A stretch of 16,751 nt of DNA, taken from assembly GCA_002887195.1 (NCBI GenBank), contig PJAB01001163.1:1-16751 (forward strand), written 5' to 3'. The notes beneath the pieces were generated by a model, which saw only the letters and a list, made by a program, of their open reading frames with translations, did not search any database and was not told the origin of the DNA. The position numbers and the translations under genes were made by a program. Each line of letters starts with the position of its first letter. Within the stretch, counting starts at the first letter, position 1. Shown here in pieces: positions 7,250-13,852 of the stretch. The stretch comes from Chrysochromulina parva. Taxonomy: Eukaryota > Haptophyta > Prymnesiales > Chrysochromulinaceae.

Positions 7250-8395
7250 TCACCGCCGCGGCCCACCGACCTGCTCGCGAAGCCACGCGCGCACCTGCTC
7301 CATCACCGCATTCGTCGCATCGGCGAAGCTTCCGCCTCCGCCTCCGCCTCCGCCTGCTGCACTGCGCCTGCGCTCCGCCCGCGCGACCTGCGCGCGCACG
7401 GCAGGTAGCCAACGATCAACCACGTTCTCTGAGCCGTACCAGCGCTCGGTCGGGAGTGTCGTGCCGGCCTCGTTGATCGAGTGTAGCACCCCCTTGAGCT
7501 CAAGCTGCGTCGCGCCTTCGAGCTGCGTGTACGAGAGCGGCACCACACCGTCTCCGGTCACATCGCCGCGCCCACAGACCATCTCGTACGAGTTGAATGC
7601 CACGCGAGCGGCCGAGCCTTCGCCGCGTTTCGCGTACGCCGAATCTACCTTGCTTGATGGCGGCGCTGCTGCTGCTGCTGCTGCTGGGCTCTTGCTGCCT
7701 ACGATGGCATCGCCGCCGACGGTGACGTACGCGATGCCGGCTGCGGCAAGAAAGGCACCCGGATACTCATCGTTGACGAACTTGAGGACGCCGAGGGTCA
7801 TGTCTGGGAATCCCTCGGGTGGCGCGAAATGCGGTGTGCCCAGCGTCACCAAACCGCTCACCTTGTCGGCGGCGCAACCTTCACTCTTGCCATCGGCAGT
7901 CTGCCAAGTGCCGTCGGCGAGCATGGCGCGCGCAAGCCAACCACCGGCCGAGTGGCCGACGAGCAGAACCCGCTCGCCGCCGCTCTGCGCGTGCGCCTCG
8001 TCCACGGCGTTGCGAAGCCGCTGCACGAACCAGTTGTAGGCTGGACCGGAAGGCGTCGCGAGCGGCCGCCAGACGATCGCGAGGATGAGGCCGAAGATAA
8101 CTCTTGCCCACTCGATGCGCTCCACGGGCAGAATTCGTACGTCGGTGAAGCCTCGACGCTGCAGAGCAGCGCGAAACCCGGTCTCCTCCGGCTGGCCGAG
8201 AGGAGCCACATAGTCTATGTTGGCGTTCCCGAAGCCTGGGATGATGATGACGGGTGAGCCTTCTATCTCAGCCAAGGTTAGGAGCGACGCGCGACGCGGA
8301 GCTAATATCACACTTCGTAGTGACGTTGGGTGCATCGCGGCGGCGGTGGCGGCGGCGGCGATGAGGTGGAATATTGTCGGCGCGCGCACCGGCAT
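7250..8395 (-). CDS. Lipase-like alpha/beta hydrolase (PGAP1/plant plastid-type)
   Basis: The 381-residue product from ATG 8395 is a serine hydrolase. The strand SPVIIIPGFG (47-56) forms the oxyanion region. The nucleophile elbow GHSAGGWLAR puts Ser149 at the active site, with Asp282 in TGDGVVPLS and His305 in GVLHSIN completing the triad. VTLGTPHFAPPEG is typical of PGAP1-like lipases and of related plant and algal hydrolases. Residues 1-40 (MPVRAPTIFHLIAAAATAAA, then Arg/Ser-rich) look like a signal plus transit peptide for a plastid or secretory route. A poly-Ala run (238-244, from a GCT repeat) and a poly-Gly run near the C-terminus are simple-sequence insertions outside the catalytic core. 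Substrate is unknown; a membrane glycerolipid or acyl ester is likely. It lies upstream of the ceramidase gene, same strand. The stop TGA is at 7250-7252. Confidence 0.88.
   Translation of the reverse strand: MPVRAPTIFHLIAAAATAAAMHPTSLRSVILAPRRASLLTLAEIEGSPVIIIPGFGNANIDYVAPLGQPEETGFRAALQRRGFTDVRILPVERIEWARVIFGLILAIVWRPLATPSGPAYNWFVQRLRNAVDEAHAQSGGERVLLVGHSAGGWLARAMLADGTWQTADGKSEGCAADKVSGLVTLGTPHFAPPEGFPDMTLGVLKFVNDEYPGAFLAAAGIAYVTVGGDAIVGSKSPAAAAAAAPPSSKVDSAYAKRGEGSAARVAFNSYEMVCGRGDVTGDGVVPLSYTQLEGATQLELKGVLHSINEAGTTLPTERWYGSENVVDRWLPAVRAQVARAERRRSAAGGGGGGGGSFADATNAVMEQVRAWLREQVGGPRR
7331..7354. repeat. TCCGCC microsatellite coding poly-Gly
   Basis: Four copies of a TCCGCC-type unit lie inside the 3' part of the hydrolase gene. 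On the minus strand they encode a run of glycines near the protein's C-terminus. A second simple repeat, (GCT)n at about 7665-7686, encodes seven alanines in the same protein. Confidence 0.85.
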
Positions 8396-8445
8396 TGCGA
8401 GTCAGTCTCACACTCAAGTCTACACTACCCGGTACCCGGTACCGG

Positions 8446-8586
8446 TAAAAAGACACCGGGGGGAGCCGGGACACACACGGGACACACGGGACACGCGGAC
8501 GCACAAAGGCACACCGGGTAAAAAGACACCGGGGGGAGCCGGGACACTCACGGGACACACGGGACACGCGGACGCACAAAGGCACA
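8446..8586. repeat. 73-bp tandem duplication
   Basis: Two adjacent units with period 73 (8446-8518 and 8519 onwards) both read TAAAAAGACACCGGGGGGAG and continue almost identically. The only difference through 8586 is one A-to-T change (ACACACAC against ACACTCAC). Smaller CGGGACACA sub-repeats lie inside each unit. Confidence 0.95.
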
Positions 8587-8686
8587 CAGACGAATCTCAC
8601 AACCAACCAAACCCACCAACAACACACACCCCGCACGTCATCGCGACGACCGAAGCCGCGGCCGACTCAACAGCCGCAAGCCCGAA

Positions 8687-8716
8687 GCCGACCGCTCCCC
8701 GCGGCCGACTCAGAAG
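8687..8716 (+). repeat. Dispersed repeat, copy 2
   Basis: This is the second copy of the element at 4761-4790, with 28 of 30 positions equal and the last 20 (8697-8716) identical. A shortened third copy of 14 bases (CCGCGGCCGACTCA) lies at 8656-8669. Here the motif runs directly into TACACTACCGGTACCGGTAT. Confidence 0.8.
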
Positions 8717-8736
8717 TACACTACCGGTACCGGTAT

Positions 8737-9014
8737 GAATACACACAACACTCTAGTCTTCACGTAGGATTCCTCCTACATCGGCTTTTGCGACCACTGT
8801 GAACCTTGTGGCGTAGTGCGACGCTGACGACAAAGGGTGGTTTCATCATGTGTCGTCGTCATGACCTATAATTAGACCTTCCGGTTTGCATATTGCAAGC
8901 GTGCGTGCCGCGCGGCTGACGTGACCAACCGCCCGTCAACTTGCGATCGTTATAATGTCGTGATTGTTGTGAGGTGAAGGTCCTTACTCTACCTAGGTTC
9001 GTACGGTTCCTACT
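8737..9014. other. Intergenic region upstream of the hydrolase, downstream of the coiled-coil gene
   Basis: These are 278 bases of lower GC content than the flanking genes. A small inverted repeat (GTAGGA-TTCC-TCCTAC, 8765-8780) and a TATAATTAG string (8867-8875) are visible, neither with a clear role. No coding potential was recognised. Confidence 0.5.
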
Positions 9015-11531
9015 TTACAATCTCACCTCAACAAGTGGCGAGTCGGGCGTGTTGTGGGATATGGGCTCAGCCTCGGCGGCCTCGACGGCTTGGGCTTCGG
9101 CAGCCTCCCTCGCCGCCTCGGCGGCGGCGCGCGCATCCGCAGGCAGTTGCCCAGTCGATTTGGACATTGTCTTTGCTGCGGCACCGAAGCGAAGCCGTGC
9201 GGCGCTCGACACAGCGCTCGTTGCCATCTCTCGCGCGGCTGCCTTTGTGGCCAGCCCCTCCCCAGCCGGCCAGCCTCGAGAGTAAGGTGCGAGCGCCTCT
9301 GCGGCAGGTGCCTGCTCTTCCTCTCCCGGCGCCCACGGCGTCGCCAGCGATGGAGTCATCGCCGATAGCGTCGTCGTCGCCAGCAGTGGCGTGCCACCCG
9401 AGAGCGCCGTATTGAGCACCGCATGGCCTTCCATCTCGGCGGTCGCATGCGGCGTGCTCGGCGCTACGTACCAGAGAGGGTGCGCCTTCCCTTCCGTAGC
9501 GTGGAGAGCCGCCTGCCCCGTCCTGGGCTCGCGCGCCATGCTCCTGGGGGACGAGGGCTGGAGGCCATGCCGCCCGGGCCGCGGCGAGAGAGGGCGCGTC
9601 GAGCTCATTAAGGACTTGCGATCTTCCACAAAGGCTCGCTCCTCGCGCCCAATGCCAATCCATGGCAAATCCGTGTCGAGTTGCGCGCGCCCGCTCATGT
9701 AGCTGAAGCTATTCCCGTCTGTGCGCAGCAGCCGAGTGTGCACGTCGAGCAGCAGCGATGCATGCGGATTGGTGAGTAACGGCCGGTGGTTCCCTCCCCC
9801 GCGCGCGTCGGTCGAGCTCGAAGCTCCGCGCGTGTGACCTTTGGTGAGCCGCATCGGAGCGCCGATCTTGCCGGTGGGAGATGTCGAGGCAGTAGAGGAA
9901 GGGGAGTCAGAGGGGGAGGCGGCTCCGGCTGTGCGAGCCCCCCGCATTGGCATTGAATTGGAGCGCTTCAATCGCGGCTGAGCGCCGCCGCCGCCGCCGC
10001 CGACGCCGAGGACAGACGAGCCGAAGCCGCTGCTGCTGCCCACGAGCGCATGCATGTCGGCGCCGCGATCGGGGGTCGAGGCACAGCTGATCTGCTCCTG
10101 CCACATGACGTCATACAGGCCCATCTTGCGCAAGTTGTCCGGCTTGAGATTCGTGACCACCTCACGCTCAAAGGCACGCGCGGAGATCATCTCGTCCCGC
10201 CGCATGCTCATCAGGTCTCGCTTGGTACGCATCGTAGGTCGAAGCACGACAGGACGCGCCTCGTGCAGTGCCGCACAGAGCTGCCCACTCACGAAGCGTA
10301 TGCCCGCCTCGGCGCTCTCGGCGCACACGCGCACCACGCCGCACACGCGCGTGCCCACGCGCGCGCCGAGGCCCTCCGCGTGCTTGTGCGCCTCCGACTT
10401 CGCGTCTCGAAACTCGGTGAAGGCATCAAAGACGCCGCCTTCGCCGATGCTCGGATGCGCTCCAGAACGGTGTGCCTTTCCCCAACGATGCGCACACAAC
10501 GCGCAACCGCACGTCTTGGGGTACGCGCACTCCACGCGATCGGTAGGGACCTGCCCGCTGCCCTTGCGAGGAGAGTCGAAGCCGCTGCCCTTGCGAGGAG
10601 AGTCGAAGCCGCTGCCCTTGCGAGGAGAGTCGAAGCCGGCCTGGGGAGGCGCTATCGGACTGCCGTCGTCACCAGCACCACCGCCACTGCTGCTCCTGTC
10701 GCCGCTGCTGCCGACAACTTCTTGGCGCGTCCAAAAGCGGCGCCACGCGTGTGCGTCGGAGCGTACGAAGCCAAGCACCGCGTACTCGACGTACCCCTCG
10801 CTGTGCAGCCGCTCGAGACGATCCCTCAGGTGGTTGAGGGTCGCGAGCCATGCTGATTGCGCCGCCTCGGCGCCCGCGGGCGTCATGGGCGGCTTCCAGC
10901 CACCGGTCTCAAGCATCTTCTGCTGCTCAATGAGGGCAGCCTGCTCCTCCAGAACGCTCTCGTACTCCTGCTTCGCTGCCTCCTCCGCCTCACCGCAACG
11001 CCTCACCGCAACACTTGCGTCCGCCAGCCGCTGGCGCTTGTCCACGATGGTCTCCTTAAGCTGCTCAAGCTTGAGGCGCGTCTCGTCGAGCATCTTCCCC
11101 ACGTCGTACTGGCTGCAGGCGGCAGGCTTGCCGGTAGGCTTGATGCAGTGCACAGCTACCTGCACGTCCCACATGCGCGCCGCGCTATTGCCGCTACGAT
11201 TCCCGCCGCCTTTTGTCGGTGTGAATGGAAAGAGCGCACGCATCCTGGCCTCATACGCCGCCTTCGTAGCGTTCTCTGCCTCGGCCTCGGCGGCATTGAG
11301 CTCAGCGGCGGCAGCATCCGCCTTTCGTCTGGCTTCATCCTCGGCGGCAAGGGCTCGTATTGCCATTACATCCACCTCTGCTGCCGCCGAGGCTGCTTCA
11401 ATGGCCGCCTCAGCCGCTGAGTCACTTGCTGATTTCAGATCCGCCACACGCTGCAGCAGCTCCTGGGCGTGCGCCTCGGCGATGGCCACCTCCTCTTTGA
11501 GCTTCCGCTCGGTCGCTGTCAGCCGCGGCAT
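9015..11531 (-). CDS. Large coiled-coil and low-complexity protein of unknown function (838 aa)
   Basis: I do not recognise this protein. A single uninterrupted frame runs from ATG 11531 to TAA at 9015-9017. Residues 1-100 are an Ala/Glu-rich coiled coil (LKEEVAIAEAHAQELLQRVA onwards), and a second coiled coil lies near 145-215 (MLDETRLKLEQLKETIVDKR). Between and after them are more ordered parts: MWDVQVAVHCIKPTGKPAAC, and HLRDRLERLHSEGYVEYAVL. At about 299-325 there are three identical nine-residue repeats (GFDSPRKGS). A Cys-rich patch follows (CAYPKTCGCALCAHRWGKAH). The region DLMSMRRDEMISARAFEREV looks structured. The last 300 residues are mostly Ser/Pro/Gly-rich and disordered, ending in another Ala/Glu helix. 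The length of the frame and its codon bias support a real gene. A scaffold or cytoskeletal role is possible but unproven. Confidence 0.75.
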   Translation of the reverse strand: MPRLTATERKLKEEVAIAEAHAQELLQRVADLKSASDSAAEAAIEAASAAAEVDVMAIRALAAEDEARRKADAAAAELNAAEAEAENATKAAYEARMRALFPFTPTKGGGNRSGNSAARMWDVQVAVHCIKPTGKPAACSQYDVGKMLDETRLKLEQLKETIVDKRQRLADASVAVRRCGEAEEAAKQEYESVLEEQAALIEQQKMLETGGWKPPMTPAGAEAAQSAWLATLNHLRDRLERLHSEGYVEYAVLGFVRSDAHAWRRFWTRQEVVGSSGDRSSSGGGAGDDGSPIAPPQAGFDSPRKGSGFDSPRKGSGFDSPRKGSGQVPTDRVECAYPKTCGCALCAHRWGKAHRSGAHPSIGEGGVFDAFTEFRDAKSEAHKHAEGLGARVGTRVCGVVRVCAESAEAGIRFVSGQLCAALHEARPVVLRPTMRTKRDLMSMRRDEMISARAFEREVVTNLKPDNLRKMGLYDVMWQEQISCASTPDRGADMHALVGSSSGFGSSVLGVGGGGGGAQPRLKRSNSMPMRGARTAGAASPSDSPSSTASTSPTGKIGAPMRLTKGHTRGASSSTDARGGGNHRPLLTNPHASLLLDVHTRLLRTDGNSFSYMSGRAQLDTDLPWIGIGREERAFVEDRKSLMSSTRPLSPRPGRHGLQPSSPRSMAREPRTGQAALHATEGKAHPLWYVAPSTPHATAEMEGHAVLNTALSGGTPLLATTTLSAMTPSLATPWAPGEEEQAPAAEALAPYSRGWPAGEGLATKAAAREMATSAVSSAARLRFGAAAKTMSKSTGQLPADARAAAEAAREAAEAQAVEAAEAEPISHNTPDSPLVEVRL
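10557..10637 (-). repeat. Three perfect 27-bp tandem repeats (GFDSPRKGS x3)
   Basis: Units 10557-10583, 10584-10610 and 10611-10637 are identical. On the coding (minus) strand each gives one nine-residue unit with SPRK, which fits the cyclin-dependent kinase consensus S/T-P-x-K/R. Perfect identity implies recent duplication or ongoing correction. Confidence 0.95.
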
Positions 11532-11593
11532 TGAACTCCGGCGCCGTTGCCGCGTCCCGCGTAGCGGCCTGGTGCGGGCGGGCCTCGACGAAT

Positions 11594-11600
11594 TATATAA
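11594..11600 (-). promoter_or_regulatory. TATA-box-like element upstream of the coiled-coil gene
   Basis: TATATAA on the plus strand sits inside AATTATATAAAC, which reads GTTTATATAATT on the minus strand. It lies 63-69 bases upstream of ATG 11531 in an otherwise GC-rich stretch. Position and composition fit a TATA box for the minus-strand gene, with transcription starting near 11565. Confidence 0.45.
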
Positions 11601-11740
11601 ACTTGTCGAGTTTCGAAACTGTTACGAACAAGTCTTGGGCCAAATGGGTTTCTGTTCGATGTGCACAACGCCCTCCACGGATTCTAGACGGTCGAACTCA
11701 GTGTGGAGAGTCGTAGCGCTCACACACTCTTGAGAGCCCG

Positions 11741-12367
11741 TCATCGAATCTGCGACTCGGGCATCCTCTCCACCTGGTATTTTCGTTCCTTGATCGATAT
11801 GAGCGGTACGCCGGGGATCTTACGTAGGCGCCGCTTGAGCTCGCGGTCGCACGTCGCCACAATGTAGATGCGGTGCGTGGACACGCGCTCCACCAGGTCG
11901 TCGTCGGCGTACGTGGCTCCCGGTTTCATCGCCGGCAGCCGCGTGAATCGCGGGTCCTTGGCGATGCGCAGCGCGACGCGGTACTTTGGCCCGAGCTTTT
12001 CGAGCTCGGCCATCACCGCGTCGGTGATGCAAGGCACCACCTTGGCATAGAGACAATTCATGAGCTCGCGCATGATGTCGAGCTTGTTCTGGATGGAAAA
12101 ATTGATGAAGTTGGTGTCGATGAGGACATGGTAGGGCGGGCCGAGCGAATCGTTGTGCGTGAAGAAGAGGCCGGACGACGTCTGCGCCACGTTCCGCACT
12201 GCATCCTGGCCGCCGCTGCTGCTGCTGCCGCCGCCGCCGGCGGGCTTCTTCTTAACCTGCTGCTGTAACTGGTGCGCGGGCTTGACAATGCGGCCGTCGT
12301 GCGGCGTGATCATTCGCTTGGTCGCCGCGAACTGCTTCGTCTTCGCCTTCTTAACAGCCTTTGCCAT
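11741..12367 (-). CDS. FCF1: Fcf1/Utp24, PIN-domain endonuclease of the SSU processome
   Basis: Fcf1 is the nucleolar nuclease that cuts pre-rRNA at the 5' end of 18S rRNA (A1) and in ITS1 (A2). The 208-residue product is read from ATG 12367, because [19 protein letters not shown] matches the basic start of other Fcf1 proteins. The core is almost invariant: [20 protein letters not shown] (catalytic Asp84), [45 protein letters not shown] (Asp155/156), [19 protein letters not shown] and a final ERMPES. All acidic residues of the PIN site are present. An insertion of about ten Gly/Ser residues ([11 protein letters not shown], 43-53) from a GCC/GCT-type repeat sits between the basic N-terminus and the PIN domain. 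No intron is seen. It is head to head with the S16 gene. The stop TGA is at 11741-11743. Confidence 0.96.
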   Translation of the reverse strand: MAKAVKKAKTKQFAATKRMITPHDGRIVKPAHQLQQQVKKKPAGGGGSSSSGGQDAVRNVAQTSSGLFFTHNDSLGPPYHVLIDTNFINFSIQNKLDIMRELMNCLYAKVVPCITDAVMAELEKLGPKYRVALRIAKDPRFTRLPAMKPGATYADDDLVERVSTHRIYIVATCDRELKRRLRKIPGVPLISIKERKYQVERMPESQIR

Positions 12368-12659
12368 GCTAACACGGACGACGGACGAGGAAGCCGCGTC
12401 GACCTCAACGCTGTGAAAAGGGGAACGTTTTGTACAATCCAAGAACTCTTTCAAAACTTTCTGGTGCACCATACATGTATCGGGCCAAGGGTCTCTGAAC
12501 AACTCAGGTCTTTTTTCAATTTTTTCCAGGTTTTTCCCACAGCCTTTCCTGCGACGGGGACAATGGCCGCGCCTGCGATCGAGGTGGAGGCCTGCTTAGC
12601 AGCAGACCCTGCGCCTGCGCGACCCGCCTGACACCCGCTCGCCCTGCAGCGTGCTGAGC
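12368..12659. promoter_or_regulatory. Divergent promoter region shared by FCF1 and RPS16
   Basis: The start codons of FCF1 (12367, minus) and RPS16 (12660, plus) are separated by 292 bases. The region contains a striking T-rich tract on the plus strand (GTCTTTTTTCAATTTTTTCC, about 12509-12528) in otherwise GC-rich DNA, followed by CAGGTTTTTCCCACAG. Such tracts often act as promoter or nucleosome-free elements, or as a pyrimidine stretch at a ribosomal-protein mRNA start. That reading is an inference. No TATA box is obvious. Confidence 0.55.
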
Positions 12660-13352
12660 ATGCCGGCGGTTTCGCTTTCTCGATCTCCGCAGTCAGTGCA
12701 GGCCTTCGGCCGCAAGAAGAATGCTATTGCCGTCTCGTATTGCAAAAAGGGCCGTGGCCTGATCAAGATCAACGGCAGCCCGATCGAGCTGGTTGAGCCC
12801 GTGCTGCTGCGCTACAAGGTCTTCGAGCCGATCCTGCTGCTCGGCCGCGAGCGATTCTCCATCATGGACCTGCGCATCCGCGTCAAGGGTGGTGGGTACA
12901 CGTCGCAGATCTACGGTGCGCGCTACCCCGGCAGCTGCGGTGGTCACCCTGGGTTCTTGCGCGCAACCTTCAGTGGTCAGGCGGCGGCTCAGCAGCACAG
13001 CCTGACGCTGGGAAGCTTCGGCCGCTGTTCATCGCCGCACCGCGCTCGGGCACTCTCCGGTGGCTGTAATGGTCCCTGTGGCTCTGGCGCAGCCGGCTAG
13101 TTGGGGTGGTTCCGTTCCGTGACGGTGCCCGCTCCCCCCCCGCCTCTTGCGTGCGCAGCCATTCGCCAAGCGATCGCCAAGTCGGTGATCGCCTACTATC
13201 AGAAATACGTCGATGAGGCGCAGAAGATGGAGATCAAGGAGTTGCTTGTCTCCTATGACCGCACCCTTCTCGTCGCCGATCCGCGCCGTTGCGAGCCGAA
13301 GAAGTTCGGTGGTCCTGGTGCGCGCGCCCGCCGGCAGAAGTCGTACCGCTGA
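12660..13352 (+). CDS. RPS16: 40S ribosomal protein S16 (uS9), two exons
   Basis: uS9 is a small-subunit head protein whose C-terminal tail reaches the P-site tRNA. Exon 1 (12660-12915) reads [20 protein letters not shown], then [29 protein letters not shown] and [14 protein letters not shown]. Exon 2 (13159-13352) continues [35 protein letters not shown] and [17 protein letters not shown] with the invariant final Arg. Joining the exons splits one Ala codon (G|CC), keeps the frame and gives 149 residues, against 146 in human. ATG 12660 is preferred over an in-frame GTG at 12651. The gene is divergent from FCF1 and converges on the ankyrin gene. A 22-bp palindrome overlaps the stop codon. Confidence 0.96.
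12916..13158 (+). other. Intron 1 of RPS16 (243 bp, GT-AG, phase 1)
   Basis: The donor is CTACG|GTGCGCG and the acceptor is GCGTGCGCAG|CCATTCG. Both are fixed by the protein: QIY-AIRQ is continuous in other uS9 proteins, and the frame inside the intron loses all similarity. The intron is as GC-rich as the exons, with a C-rich tract before the acceptor. This fits algal genomes of high GC. Confidence 0.93.
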
Positions 13353-13367
13353 GCTCGAGCTCAGCGG
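13346..13367. terminator. 22-bp perfect palindrome across the RPS16 stop codon
   Basis: The sequence from 13346 to 13367 equals its own reverse complement and is centred on CTCGAG. It includes the last Arg codon and the TGA stop (13350-13352). In RNA it could only fold as a tight hairpin with a small loop. The label terminator is used for convenience; the role could be 3'-end formation, mRNA stability or none. Confidence 0.5.
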
Positions 13368-13852
13368 ACCTACAGCTGCCCAGCTCTACGTACACTCCTG
13401 GGCCGCGCTGTTTCAGGCGCTGCACGCAGTCTCACAGCTGTGTTGGGGGTTCTGCGCCCCGACTCGACGCCTTGGGTTGCGGCTCTAGCTTTTATCTGTA
13501 TCGGCCCATTGTGCGCGTGCGATGCGTGGGTGGTGTGTGCTGCATGCAAATCTTGGTTCTCAGCAAACACCCCCCCATTGCCTTTAGCCCGCCGCCGCGC
13601 GCACGCAACGCCGCGCCCCGCGCGGCGATCGCCGGATCGGCGACGGCGCGCCATTCGATGACTCCGGGGGGCACAGCGCACACACTTTCGTTATCGTTTC
13701 GGTTTGGACTTTCAGCGCTGCTCGCGCGTGTAGTGGGAGTGGCTGGGTGAGTCCTGGGTGAGTGGGTCTACAGCTCTTACATTTCCAGTTCGCTAACAGA
13801 AACAGTTCGCTTCGCGCAGCTGCCACCACGGCTGGACTAGGCATATGTTGAA
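13368..13852. other. Convergent intergenic region (3' ends of RPS16 and the ankyrin gene)
   Basis: These are 485 bases between two genes ending towards each other. They contain very GC-rich patches (about 13580-13660), a GGGTGAGT duplicate near 13746-13762 and no recognisable protein. No AATAAA signal was seen. It should hold both 3' UTRs. Confidence 0.5.

Larger units (their letters stand above)
8421..8736. repeat. Repeat-rich block flanked by TACACTACC-GGTA direct repeats
   Basis: The block begins with TACACTACCCGGTACCCGGT (8421-8440) and ends with the close relative TACACTACCGGTACCGGTAT (8717-8736). The GGTACC palindrome recurs in both. Between them are a 73-bp tandem duplication, a CA-rich stretch and two copies of the GCGGCCGACTCA motif. 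The block starts only 26 bases upstream of the hydrolase ATG, so it may overlap that promoter. Confidence 0.75.

Noticed and set aside
8446..8586. CRISPR-like array
   Set aside because: The two units are directly adjacent with no unique spacers, and the host is a eukaryote; it is a simple tandem duplication.
10054..11733. Long plus-strand frame (559 codons) opposite the coiled-coil gene
   Set aside because: The minus-strand reading has heptad patterns, a good ATG start and a TATA-like element upstream. The plus-strand reading is Ser/Arg/Ala low-complexity without motifs.
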